A program made the position numbers and the translations under genes. From assembly GCF_007993815.1 (NCBI RefSeq), contig NZ_VJWE01000004.1, positions 1-64,000 on the forward strand: a DNA stretch of 64,000 nucleotides. The letters run 5' to 3'. The notes under the pieces were generated by a model. It was not told the origin of the DNA. It saw only the letters and a list, made by a program, of their open reading frames with translations, and ran no database searches. Each line of letters begins with the position of its first letter. Position 1 is the stretch's first letter. This stretch comes from Acidovorax delafieldii. Its GTDB lineage: Bacteria; Pseudomonadota; Gammaproteobacteria; Burkholderiales; Burkholderiaceae_C. Below, one piece after another: positions 47,475 to 57,683 of the stretch.

Positions 47475-48578
47475 TCAGAACCGGTTGGGTCGGTCGCCCG
47501 ACACGATGCGTTGCCACAGGCGTGCGCGCAGGGCTTCGTCTTCCACCGGCTCCAGCCACACGATGGGGCCCATGGTGCCCCCGGGCACATCGCCCGCCAG
47601 CGCTGGTGGCTCGTCCAGGGTGTTGGCCAGCCCTTGGCGCCGCGTGAACTCGCGGCTCACGGCCGGGTCGAGCATGTAGTTGATCCACTCGGCAGCCAGC
47701 GCCACCTGGGTGGAGCGGCGGGTGATGGCCCAGCAATCCAGCCAGGCGAGCGCGCCCTCCTTGGGCACAACGTAGCCCACATCCAGCCCCGCATCGCGCA
47801 GCTGCTTGAGCTGCTGCTGGCCGTAGTTGGCGTGCATTACCGCCACCTTGTGCTTGCGAAACAGCTCCACCGACTCCTCGGGCAGGCTGTAGAACGACCG
47901 CACATTGCGCCGCAGGGCCACCAGGTCCTTGGCCAGCGGGCTGAAACGGGCGGGGTCGATGCGAAACGGCGGCAGGCCCCGGTGCATGGCGGCCAGCGAA
48001 AACCCGTGGCTGCTGCCGTCAAACGCCAGCACCTTGCCCTGCCAGCGCGGGTCCCACAGCACGGCGATCGACTGCGGTGGCGTGCTGAACTGCTGGCGGT
48101 CGTACACCAGCCCCATCTCGGAATAGGTGAAGGGCATGGCATAGACCTCGCCCCGCCAGCCAATGCCCGAGATGGTGTGCAGCTGGCGAAACCGGGGCAG
48201 CTGCCCAGCAGTGTTGCGGATGTTGCCGAGCGGCAACGGCGCGAGCTTGTCATGGAGGATCAGCCGCGCAATTTCCGCCGTGTTGGCAGCCACCAGGTCA
48301 AAACCCGGCCCGTCGGTGCTGTCCATCTTGGCGCGCAAGACGTCGTCCGATGCCACGATGGTGATCTCCACCTTGACCCCGTGGCGCTTCTCGAACACCG
48401 CGACAAAGTCCGGGTCGGCATAACCCGGCCAGGCCAGCACCCTGAGGACCGTCGCGGCCTGCGAGGACCCCGGCAGCCATGCGAGCCCCGCCAGCGCGAA
48501 CAGCAGCACGGGCAGGCTGGCGCGCCACCCGTGCAGCGCCCTACCCGCCAACGCCCGCCCACATGCCGCGAACCCCAT
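47475..48578 (-). CDS. PotD-like periplasmic binding protein
   Basis: A 367-residue secreted protein with a signal peptide ending about residue 42 (LPGSSQA). It matches the polyamine-binding family: LRVLAWPGYADPDFVAVFEK, GPGFDLVAANTAEI, VPKEGALAWLDCWAI and YMLDPAVSREFT. By hand alignment with E. coli PotD, the pocket Trp of the first motif and the Trp/Asp of AWLD are kept, but the Asp168/Glu171 pair and Trp229 are changed. No PotABC transporter genes adjoin; a diguanylate cyclase follows 3 nt later. Confidence 0.88.
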   Translation of the reverse strand: MGFAACGRALAGRALHGWRASLPVLLFALAGLAWLPGSSQAATVLRVLAWPGYADPDFVAVFEKRHGVKVEITIVASDDVLRAKMDSTDGPGFDLVAANTAEIARLILHDKLAPLPLGNIRNTAGQLPRFRQLHTISGIGWRGEVYAMPFTYSEMGLVYDRQQFSTPPQSIAVLWDPRWQGKVLAFDGSSHGFSLAAMHRGLPPFRIDPARFSPLAKDLVALRRNVRSFYSLPEESVELFRKHKVAVMHANYGQQQLKQLRDAGLDVGYVVPKEGALAWLDCWAITRRSTQVALAAEWINYMLDPAVSREFTRRQGLANTLDEPPALAGDVPGGTMGPIVWLEPVEDEALRARLWQRIVSGDRPNRF

Positions 48579-48636
48579 GCCAAAAGCCTTTCCAGCAATA
48601 ACTGGTTACAAAGAGTTTACGCGGACAATAGGGCGC

Positions 48637-50694
48637 GTGACGATCCCTCAGTCTTTCATTCAGGAACTGCTCACCCGTGTGGACGTGGTGGACATCGTGG
48701 GGCGCTACGTCCAGCTGAAAAAAGGTGGCGCCAATTTCATGGGGCTGTGCCCCTTTCACGGAGAGAAGTCTCCCTCTTTCAGCGTCAGCCCCGCCAAGCA
48801 GTTCTATCACTGCTTTGGCTGCGGCAAGAACGGCAATGCCATCAGCTTTCTGATGGACCACGCGGGCATGGGGTTTGTCGAGGCCGTCCAGGACCTAGCC
48901 CAGAGCGTGGGCCTGCAGGTGCCCGATGACGACATCTCCCCGCAGGAAAAGGAACGCGCCGCCGCCGCGCGACAGAAACAAGCCACGCTGAACGAGGTGC
49001 TGGAGAAAGCCGCCGACGCCTACCGCCGCCACCTGCGCGAGTCGCAGCGCGCCATTGGGTATTTCAAGGGCCGGGGTGTTTCGGGCGCGGTGGCCAAGCG
49101 CTACGGCCTGGGCTACGCGCCCGAAGGCTGGCGCAGCCTGGCCAGCGTGTTCCCAAGCTACGACGACCCGCTGCTGGAGGAAAGCGGCCTGGTCATCGTC
49201 AACGACGAAGACGGTGGCAAGCGCTACGACCGGTTCCGCGACCGGGTGATGTTCCCCATCCGCAACGTCAAGGGCGAGTACATCGGCTTTGGTGGCCGGG
49301 TGCTGGGGGACGACAAGCCCAAGTACCTCAACTCCCCCGAAACCCCGGTATTTCACAAGGGGCGCGAGCTGTACGGCCTGTTCGAGGCCCGCACGCCCAT
49401 CCGGGAGGCGGGCTACGCGCTGGTCACCGAGGGCTACATGGACGTGGTGGCCCTGGCGCAGCTGGGTTTTCCGAACGCGGTGGCCACACTGGGCACGGCG
49501 TGCACGCCAGAGCATGTGCAAAAGCTGCTGCGGTTTACCGACGCGGTGGTGTTCAGCTTTGACGGCGACAACGCCGGACGGCGCGCTGCGCGCAAGGCCC
49601 TGGACGGCGCCCTGCCCCACGCTACCGACACGCGCAGCATCAAGTTTCTGTTCCTGCCCGCAGAGCACGACCCGGACAGCTTCATCCGCGACCATGGCAC
49701 CGACGCCTTTGCGCGCCATGTGAGCGACGCGATGCCGCTGAGCCGCTTCCTGGTCGAATCGGCCAGCGAGGGCTGCGACCTGGCCACCGCCGAAGGACGT
49801 GCCCACATGGCCAGCAATGCACGCCCGCTGTGGACGGCGCTGCCCGACGGCGTGCTCAAGCGCCAGTTGCTGGGCGAGCTGGCCGAGCTGACCCAGCTCA
49901 ATGCCCGCGACCTGTCCGACCTGTGGGGCCAGGCCGCCGCCCGCGACGGCCTGCGCGCTGCACACCATGCCCCCCCGCAGCGCCACCCGCCCCGTACCGC
50001 CCCTGATGACGCCCCCAGTTGGGATGCCCCGCTCGACACCGATGGCTGGCAACCCCACAGCGAGTCGACAGGCACGGCCTACGACCCCGGCTACGGCAGT
50101 TACGGCAATCAGGGAGGCTACGGAGGCCAAAATGGCTATGGCAGCGGCGGCAAGCCTCCGTTCCGCAAGGGAGGCGACTGGAAAAGCGGCGGGGGCTGGA
50201 AAAAACGCGACAAGGACGCTCCCTGGCCGCCCCAGCCCCGTTTGCCCCGCACGCCGGCCATGGGCCGGGCGGACCACGCGGCGCGGCTGCTGCTGTCGCA
50301 CATGGCGTTTCTGGAAGAGCTGACGCACGACGACCACACCACACTGGCGGCCCAACCAGCGCCCCATGGGCCACTGTTTGCGTGGCTGGAGGCGCAGTTC
50401 CACGAACATGGCCCCCTGGCGTGGGCCGTGCTGCGCGAAAGCCTGCGCGATCACGAGTGCGAAGAGCTGGCCGTCAAGGTGATGACCGGCTCGCATGCGC
50501 AGACCGAGGGCGAACTGCACGAATTGCGGCTGGAGCTGCGCGACCTGCTCACCCGCATGCAGATCGAAGACATCAAGGAGCAGCAAAAAGTGCTGGTGCT
50601 GCAGGTGGCACAAGACCCCTCGGCCCTGGAGCGCTACCGGGCGCTGGCCGAAAAGCGCAAGGAACTGGAGCAAATAGCGCCAAAAACCACTTGA
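48637..50694 (+). CDS. dnaG: DNA primase
   Basis: DnaG makes RNA primers at the replication fork. The CHC2 zinc finger (GLCPFHGEKSPSF, FYHCFGCGKNGNA) is followed by the RNA polymerase domain and the TOPRIM segment (VTEGYMDVVALAQLG; FSFDGDNAGRRAARKA). The DnaB-binding C-terminus is intact. Length is 685 residues, longer than usual because of a Gly/Tyr/Ser/Lys-rich insertion near residues 485-530. The start is GTG at 48637 (MTIPQSFIQELL). Confidence 0.96.
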   Translation: MTIPQSFIQELLTRVDVVDIVGRYVQLKKGGANFMGLCPFHGEKSPSFSVSPAKQFYHCFGCGKNGNAISFLMDHAGMGFVEAVQDLAQSVGLQVPDDDISPQEKERAAAARQKQATLNEVLEKAADAYRRHLRESQRAIGYFKGRGVSGAVAKRYGLGYAPEGWRSLASVFPSYDDPLLEESGLVIVNDEDGGKRYDRFRDRVMFPIRNVKGEYIGFGGRVLGDDKPKYLNSPETPVFHKGRELYGLFEARTPIREAGYALVTEGYMDVVALAQLGFPNAVATLGTACTPEHVQKLLRFTDAVVFSFDGDNAGRRAARKALDGALPHATDTRSIKFLFLPAEHDPDSFIRDHGTDAFARHVSDAMPLSRFLVESASEGCDLATAEGRAHMASNARPLWTALPDGVLKRQLLGELAELTQLNARDLSDLWGQAAARDGLRAAHHAPPQRHPPRTAPDDAPSWDAPLDTDGWQPHSESTGTAYDPGYGSYGNQGGYGGQNGYGSGGKPPFRKGGDWKSGGGWKKRDKDAPWPPQPRLPRTPAMGRADHAARLLLSHMAFLEELTHDDHTTLAAQPAPHGPLFAWLEAQFHEHGPLAWAVLRESLRDHECEELAVKVMTGSHAQTEGELHELRLELRDLLTRMQIEDIKEQQKVLVLQVAQDPSALERYRALAEKRKELEQIAPKTT

Positions 50695-50720
50695 ATCGAG
50701 TGCGGGCGGTATAATATAAG
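50691..50720 (+). promoter_or_regulatory. Candidate rpoD promoter overlapping the dnaG stop
   Basis: TTGAAT (50691-50696) and TATAAG (50715-50720) are 18 nt apart; an overlapping TATAAT begins at 50710. The hexamers overlap the end of dnaG. Together with the 240-nt leader this suggests rpoD has its own promoter. Confidence 0.45.
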
Positions 50721-50961
50721 GTTAGTTATTGGCAAGAGCGACAGCAGCACCTCCGAGCCGGGCCACCGTGACAAACGCGCACCTATGCGCTGATGGGCCC
50801 ACTTATCGCAAGGACTGCACACCAAATGATCGCCCAGACATCTTGCCGCTGAGGGTGTCCCCTCCAGGCGCAAAGCCCTCGTTGCTTTGCGTTGCCACCC
50901 GCGCCGGGATCTGAGGCGCTTGCGTTTTCTTTGTGTCCGTTTTTGATTCTGAGGTTGCTCC
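50721..50961 (+). other. Long untranslated leader before rpoD
   Basis: About 240 nt separate the promoter candidate from the rpoD start. I see no gene, tRNA or recognised riboswitch class here. GC is lower than in the flanking genes and AGGTTGCTCC lies immediately before the ATG. Confidence 0.4.
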
Positions 50962-53340
<2,379 letters not shown>

Positions 53341-53370
53341 GCCTCGCGACCCAGCCTTTACTGGCTCCAA

Positions 53371-53405
53371 CGCCCTGCCCCGCACCTGCGGCGCAGGGCG
53401 TTTTT
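53371..53405 (+). terminator. Rho-independent terminator of rpoD
   Basis: A CGCCCTGC / GCGCAGGGCG hairpin is followed by TTTTT. The 270 nt after it (53406-53675) hold no gene I can support. Confidence 0.8.
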
Positions 53406-53675
53406 CATGGTGCGCTGATCGGCGCACCGCTCTGCACGGGGCCATAAACCCCGCGTTTACCCTGATGCCAGCGACAGCAGACTGACAGCTTGGCTGGCGA
53501 CCATTGCGCGCAGCCCAGGTGGTGCGCAGGTCCCTTCCCTGTGCATGCCGCCACAGGCTGACTGCGTTGCTTCGGCGTGGCAACGCGCAAGCAACCCAGT
53601 CAGGGCGCTCCCGCAGCGGCCTGAGATCTGGTTCCCGACGCCCTTCCTGCCTTCCCTCTTGTCAAAGGACTTTCC

Positions 53676-54704
53676 ATGTCTGCAGCCATCGACCGCCGCC
53701 GTGCCCTTGCCCAATCCGTTGCGACCGCCCTGGCCTGGACTGCGCTCGGCCCCTCCGCCTGGGCGCAAAGCGCTGCGACAGCAGCCCGTCCTGCCCCTGC
53801 AGCCGCCAAGCCTGCCAAGCTGGCGGGCACCGTGCGCATCGTGATCCCTGCCAATGCCGGTGGCGGCTGGGACCAGACAGGCCGAGCCCTAGGAGCAGCC
53901 ATGGTCGCAGCCGGCGCTGCGGACCAGGTGGAATACGAAAACATCGGTGGCAAGGGCGGCACCATCGGCCTGGCCAAATACGCCGAAAAGTACAGCAACG
54001 ACCCCAACACGCTGCTGATGGGTGGCATGGTGATGGTGGGCGCAGTTGCGCTGCAAAAGCCTGCAGTGGACATGACACAGATCCAGCCCCTGGCGCGGCT
54101 CACCAGCGACTATCTGGTGGCGGCCGTGGCGGCCAACTCGCCCATCAAGACCACCAAGGACCTCGCCGATGCGCTGCGTGCCGACCTCAAGGCCGTGCCG
54201 ATTGCCGGCGGTTCGGCCGGTGGTGTGGACCACATCTACGCAGGCGTGCTGGCCCGCGCCGCCAAGGCCAACCCGGAGGGGCTGGTCTACAAACCCTTCC
54301 CTGGCGGTGCCGAGGTGGTCGAGGCCGTGCTGTCGGGCAACGCAGCCCTGGGTTTGTCGGGCTACAGCGAGTTCAACGATACCATTGCCAGCGGCAAGCT
54401 GCGCGCCGTGGGCGTGTCGTCGCGCCGCAGCGTCTTTGGCCTGCCGTCGTTCCGCGAACAAGGGCTGGATGCCGTGATGGCGAACTGGCGCGGTGTGTTC
54501 ACCGGCAAGGGCGTGTCCGCCGCACGCACGGCGGAGATGCTGGCCGCCGTTGAGGCCGCCACCCGCCACGAATCCTGGCTGCGCACGCTCAAACAGAACC
54601 GGTGGGAACCCTCTTGGCTCACCGGCAAGGATTTGGCAGAGTTCATGGAACTGGACCTCACGACCGCCCGCGTGATGGTGTACCTGCTCAAGCTGAAGGC
54701 CTGA
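53676..54704 (+). CDS. TctC-type periplasmic tricarboxylate-binding protein
   Basis: The 342-residue protein has a Tat-like signal (IDRRRALAQSVATALAW) and the TctC fold: VRIVIPANAGGGWDQTGRAL, ENIGGKGGTIGLAKY and IAGGSAGGVDHIYAG. This subgroup is closer to classical TctC than to general Bug proteins, so citrate-like ligands are likely. No TctA or TctB genes are near. The next gene (77 nt downstream, same strand) is a chemoreceptor. AAAGGAC lies before the ATG. Confidence 0.88.
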   Translation: MSAAIDRRRALAQSVATALAWTALGPSAWAQSAATAARPAPAAAKPAKLAGTVRIVIPANAGGGWDQTGRALGAAMVAAGAADQVEYENIGGKGGTIGLAKYAEKYSNDPNTLLMGGMVMVGAVALQKPAVDMTQIQPLARLTSDYLVAAVAANSPIKTTKDLADALRADLKAVPIAGGSAGGVDHIYAGVLARAAKANPEGLVYKPFPGGAEVVEAVLSGNAALGLSGYSEFNDTIASGKLRAVGVSSRRSVFGLPSFREQGLDAVMANWRGVFTGKGVSAARTAEMLAAVEAATRHESWLRTLKQNRWEPSWLTGKDLAEFMELDLTTARVMVYLLKLKA

Positions 54705-54781
54705 GAAGGTCTGAACACCCCCGCCGCAAGCGCCTCTGAGCACCAGCCGACCGGCCTGCTGCAGAACCTTTGGAGCCTCTG

Positions 54782-56365
54782 ATGAAAATGTCCAACTACT
54801 CCATCGGCGCACGCATGGCCACGGCCCTGGGCCTGGTGCTGGCCCTGCTGCTGGGGGCCGCGCTGTTCGGCATTGCGGCTCTGTACCAAACGCTGGGCAC
54901 CTACGACACCACGGTGCAACAGCGCGTGGCACAGGAGCGCGCCGTGAGCCGCATGGAAAGCGAGTTCAAGACCCAGGTGCTGGAGTGGAAGAACACCCTG
55001 CTGCGGGGCGAGGACTCGCGCAAGCGCGAGCTGCACTGGAACGCCTTCCAGGCCAGTGAAAAGCGGGTAGCCGATGCCGCCAAGGCGCTGGAGCCCCAGC
55101 TGACCGACGCGCAGGAAAAGGCGGCGCTGCAAAAGTTCACCCAGGCCCACGCCCAGATGGCGCAGGGCTACCGCAAGGGCTTTGAGGTGTTCCAGTCGCT
55201 GGGCTTTGTGCCCTCGGCGGGCGATGCGGACGTGGCCGACATCGACCAGGGCCCCGCCAAGCTGCTCACCGAGCTGAGCCAGCAGGTGGCCGCCAGCAGT
55301 GCGGCCATCGCCCAGGAGGCTGCGCAGGACGCCCGGCGCGCACTGTTCAGCAGCCTGGTGGCACTTGCACTGGTCACGGCGCTGGGCGCCTGCGCGGGCT
55401 GGCTGCTCACCCGCTCGGTGGTGCGCCCCCTGGGGGTGGCGGTGTCGGTGGCGCACAAAGTGGCGGCGGGCGACCTGACCACCCGCATCGAGGTCGAGGG
55501 CAAGGATGAGCCCGCGCGCCTGCTGGAGGCCCTGCGCGCCATGCAGGACAACCTCGAAAACGTGGTCTCCGGCGTGCGCAGCAACGCCGAGGGCGTGGCC
55601 AGCGCCAGCGCTGAAATCGCTCAGGGCAACGCCGACCTGAGCCATCGCACCGAAGAACAGGCCTCGTCGCTGGACGAGACCACCTCGTCCATGCAGCAGC
55701 TGCAGTCCACCGTGCAGCAGAACGCCTCCAACGCCCAGCGCGCGAACGAGCTGGCGCGCAACGGCGCTACCGTGGCGCAGCGGGGTGGCGATGTGGTCAC
55801 GCAGATGGTGGAGGTAGTGCAGGGCATCCAGGACAGCTCGCGCCGCATTGCCGACATCATTGGCGTCATCGACGGCATCGCATTCCAGACCAACATCCTC
55901 GCGCTCAATGCCGCCGTCGAGGCCGCGCGCGCCGGTGAACAAGGCCGGGGCTTTGCTGTGGTGGCCAGCGAGGTGCGCAACCTCGCCACCCGCAGCGCCA
56001 GCGCCGCGCGCGAGATCAAGCAGCTCATCCAGACCAGCGTGGAGCGCGTGCAGGCCGGCTCGGACCTGGCGCGCAATGCAGGCACCACCATGGCCGAGGT
56101 GGTGTCGTCCATCCAGGGTGTGAGCGCGCTGATGGAAGAGATCAGCCAGGCCAGCGCCGCGCAGACCAGCGACATGCTGCGCGTGACGCAGGCCATCGTG
56201 CGCATGGACGAGGCGACACAGCAGAACGCCGCCCTGGTCGAAGAAAGCGCCGCTGCCGCAGGCAGCCTGAGCGGGCAAGCGCAGCAACTGGTGGAGGCCG
56301 TGGAGGTGTTCCGCCTGCGCCACGCCCATCCCGCCCACCCCGCGCTCCCCGCGCCGCGCGCCTGA
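54782..56365 (+). CDS. Methyl-accepting chemotaxis protein
   Basis: The 527-residue chemoreceptor has a first membrane segment (about residues 13-35), a periplasmic four-helix-bundle sensor, a second membrane segment (about 188-208), a HAMP domain and a cytoplasmic signalling region whose tip (FQTNILALNAAVEAARAGEQ) is highly conserved. It would control flagellar rotation through CheW and CheA. No CheR-tether pentapeptide is present at the C-terminus. ATG at 54782 has GGAG 6 nt upstream. It is placed after a TctC-like protein. Confidence 0.93.
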   Translation: MKMSNYSIGARMATALGLVLALLLGAALFGIAALYQTLGTYDTTVQQRVAQERAVSRMESEFKTQVLEWKNTLLRGEDSRKRELHWNAFQASEKRVADAAKALEPQLTDAQEKAALQKFTQAHAQMAQGYRKGFEVFQSLGFVPSAGDADVADIDQGPAKLLTELSQQVAASSAAIAQEAAQDARRALFSSLVALALVTALGACAGWLLTRSVVRPLGVAVSVAHKVAAGDLTTRIEVEGKDEPARLLEALRAMQDNLENVVSGVRSNAEGVASASAEIAQGNADLSHRTEEQASSLDETTSSMQQLQSTVQQNASNAQRANELARNGATVAQRGGDVVTQMVEVVQGIQDSSRRIADIIGVIDGIAFQTNILALNAAVEAARAGEQGRGFAVVASEVRNLATRSASAAREIKQLIQTSVERVQAGSDLARNAGTTMAEVVSSIQGVSALMEEISQASAAQTSDMLRVTQAIVRMDEATQQNAALVEESAAAAGSLSGQAQQLVEAVEVFRLRHAHPAHPALPAPRA

Positions 56366-56454
56366 CGGGGGTTGCCGCAAGGCAGTTGCGCATCACACCG
56401 CACCCGCGGTGGCACCGCAGCCCTGCGGGCACAGGGCCACGGCGGCCATGCAAA

Positions 56455-56515
56455 TGCTATCAATACAATAGCTACTCAGGCATATTGCACTAGCGCAAGC
56501 GCCCGAAAACCCTCA
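56455..56515 (+). repeat. Short dispersed repeat, copy E
   Basis: GCTATCAATACAATAGCTAC, TCAGGCATATTGCACTAGCG, then CAAGCGCCCGAAAA. It nearly matches copy A. It lies in the gap between the convergent chemoreceptor and Bug genes. Confidence 0.7.
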
Positions 56516-56519
56516 AAAC

Positions 56520-56554
56520 CTGCCTGCTGCTGCGCAAAAACACGCTGCAGGCAG
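56520..56554 (-). terminator. Possible terminator of the Bug operon
   Basis: An 8-bp perfect stem (CTGCCTGC / GCAGGCAG) is followed on the minus strand by GGTTTTGAGGGTTTTC. The large loop makes it moderate at best. Confidence 0.4.
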
Positions 56555-56567
56555 TTCCTACGCTGCG

Positions 56568-57605
56568 TCAGTCGATCTTCACGTTCGCGTTCTTCACCAC
56601 CTGCGCCATGCGCGCTGCTTCGCTGCGGAAGAAGGCGGCGGCCGGCTCGGGCGGCGTGAGCTTGATCTCGTAGCCCTGCGCGATCAGCGCATCACGGGCC
56701 TCGGGCATCTCCATGGCGGCCTTGAAGCCGTTGTACAGCCGCGCCAGCTCGGCCTTGGGCAGGCCCGCAGGCGCCACAGGGGCGATCCACCCGTCCAGCT
56801 CATAGCCCGGCAGGCCTTGTTCGGCAATGGTGGGCACGCCCGGCAGTGCCGCCACGCGGGTGGCCGTGGTCACCCCCAGGGCCCGCAAGGCGCCTGCCTT
56901 GATGTGCGCAGCCGCCGGTGCCACTGCCACCACCCCCAGCTGCACCTGCCCGCCCAGGATGTCGTTCATCAGCGGGCCCATGCCCCGGTAGGGGATGTGC
57001 TTGATGTCGAGCTTGGCCTGGTCCACGAACATGGCCGCACCCAGGTGCAGGATGGTGCCGTTGCCCGACGAGCCGTAGTTGAGCACGCCAGGTTTGGACT
57101 TGGCCAGCGCGATCAGCTCCTGCACCGTCTTGGCGGGCACCGCAGGGTGCGCGACCAGCACAAACGGCGTGGCGCCCAGGATGGTGATGGGGGTGATGTC
57201 GGCCAGCGAGTCGAACGGAATGTTCTTGTACACGCTGGGGTTGACCACGTGGTTGTTGGACACCACGCCGATCACCGAGCCGTCCTTGGGCGCACGCACG
57301 ATCTGCGTGGTGCCGGTGATGCCGCCCGCGCCCGGAAGGTTCTCGATGACGATGGGCTGTCCCAGCGCCTTGGCCAGGCTGGTGCTGATGGCGCGGATGG
57401 CGCCGTCGGCCCCTGAGCCCGCCGACAGCGGCAGGATCACGCGCAGCGGCTTGCCGTCGCCCTGGGCATGCGCCATGCGGGGCAGGCCCCAGGCGGCGGC
57501 GCCCAGCGCGGCCGCGCCGGTGGCCAGCGCCTGGCGGCGCGTGAGCACGCCATGGCGGGCGGGCGCGATGCGGTGCATGTCAAAAGCAGGGGTGGGCTGG
57601 GGCAC
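56568..57605 (-). CDS. Bug-family periplasmic solute-binding protein
   Basis: The third binding protein of this class in the window, 345 residues. It has a Tat-like signal (LTRRQALATGAAALGAAAWG), then LRVILPLSAGSGADG, VIENLPGAGGITGTTQI and LNYGSSGNGTILHLGAAMF. It probably binds the substrate handled by the CoA transferase and lyase in the same operon. The GTG at 57605 has GGAGA 6 nt upstream; an ATG at 57578 is also possible. Confidence 0.9.
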   Translation of the reverse strand: MPQPTPAFDMHRIAPARHGVLTRRQALATGAAALGAAAWGLPRMAHAQGDGKPLRVILPLSAGSGADGAIRAISTSLAKALGQPIVIENLPGAGGITGTTQIVRAPKDGSVIGVVSNNHVVNPSVYKNIPFDSLADITPITILGATPFVLVAHPAVPAKTVQELIALAKSKPGVLNYGSSGNGTILHLGAAMFVDQAKLDIKHIPYRGMGPLMNDILGGQVQLGVVAVAPAAAHIKAGALRALGVTTATRVAALPGVPTIAEQGLPGYELDGWIAPVAPAGLPKAELARLYNGFKAAMEMPEARDALIAQGYEIKLTPPEPAAAFFRSEAARMAQVVKNANVKID

Positions 57606-57683
57606 GGTTGTCTCCGATGGTGGGGTTGGAATCCGGGGCCTGCGGTCTGCGCCGCGTGGGTTGCCCCGGTCGTCAAGGAAAAA

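Noticed and set aside
46800-48929. A 709-codon plus-strand frame across the cyclase, binding protein and start of dnaG.
   Set aside because: It crosses three well-supported genes and has no domain signal.
53406-53675. A possible gene or tRNA between the rpoD terminator and the TctC-like gene.
   Set aside because: No cloverleaf and no frame with a ribosome site that looks like protein; left as empty spacer.
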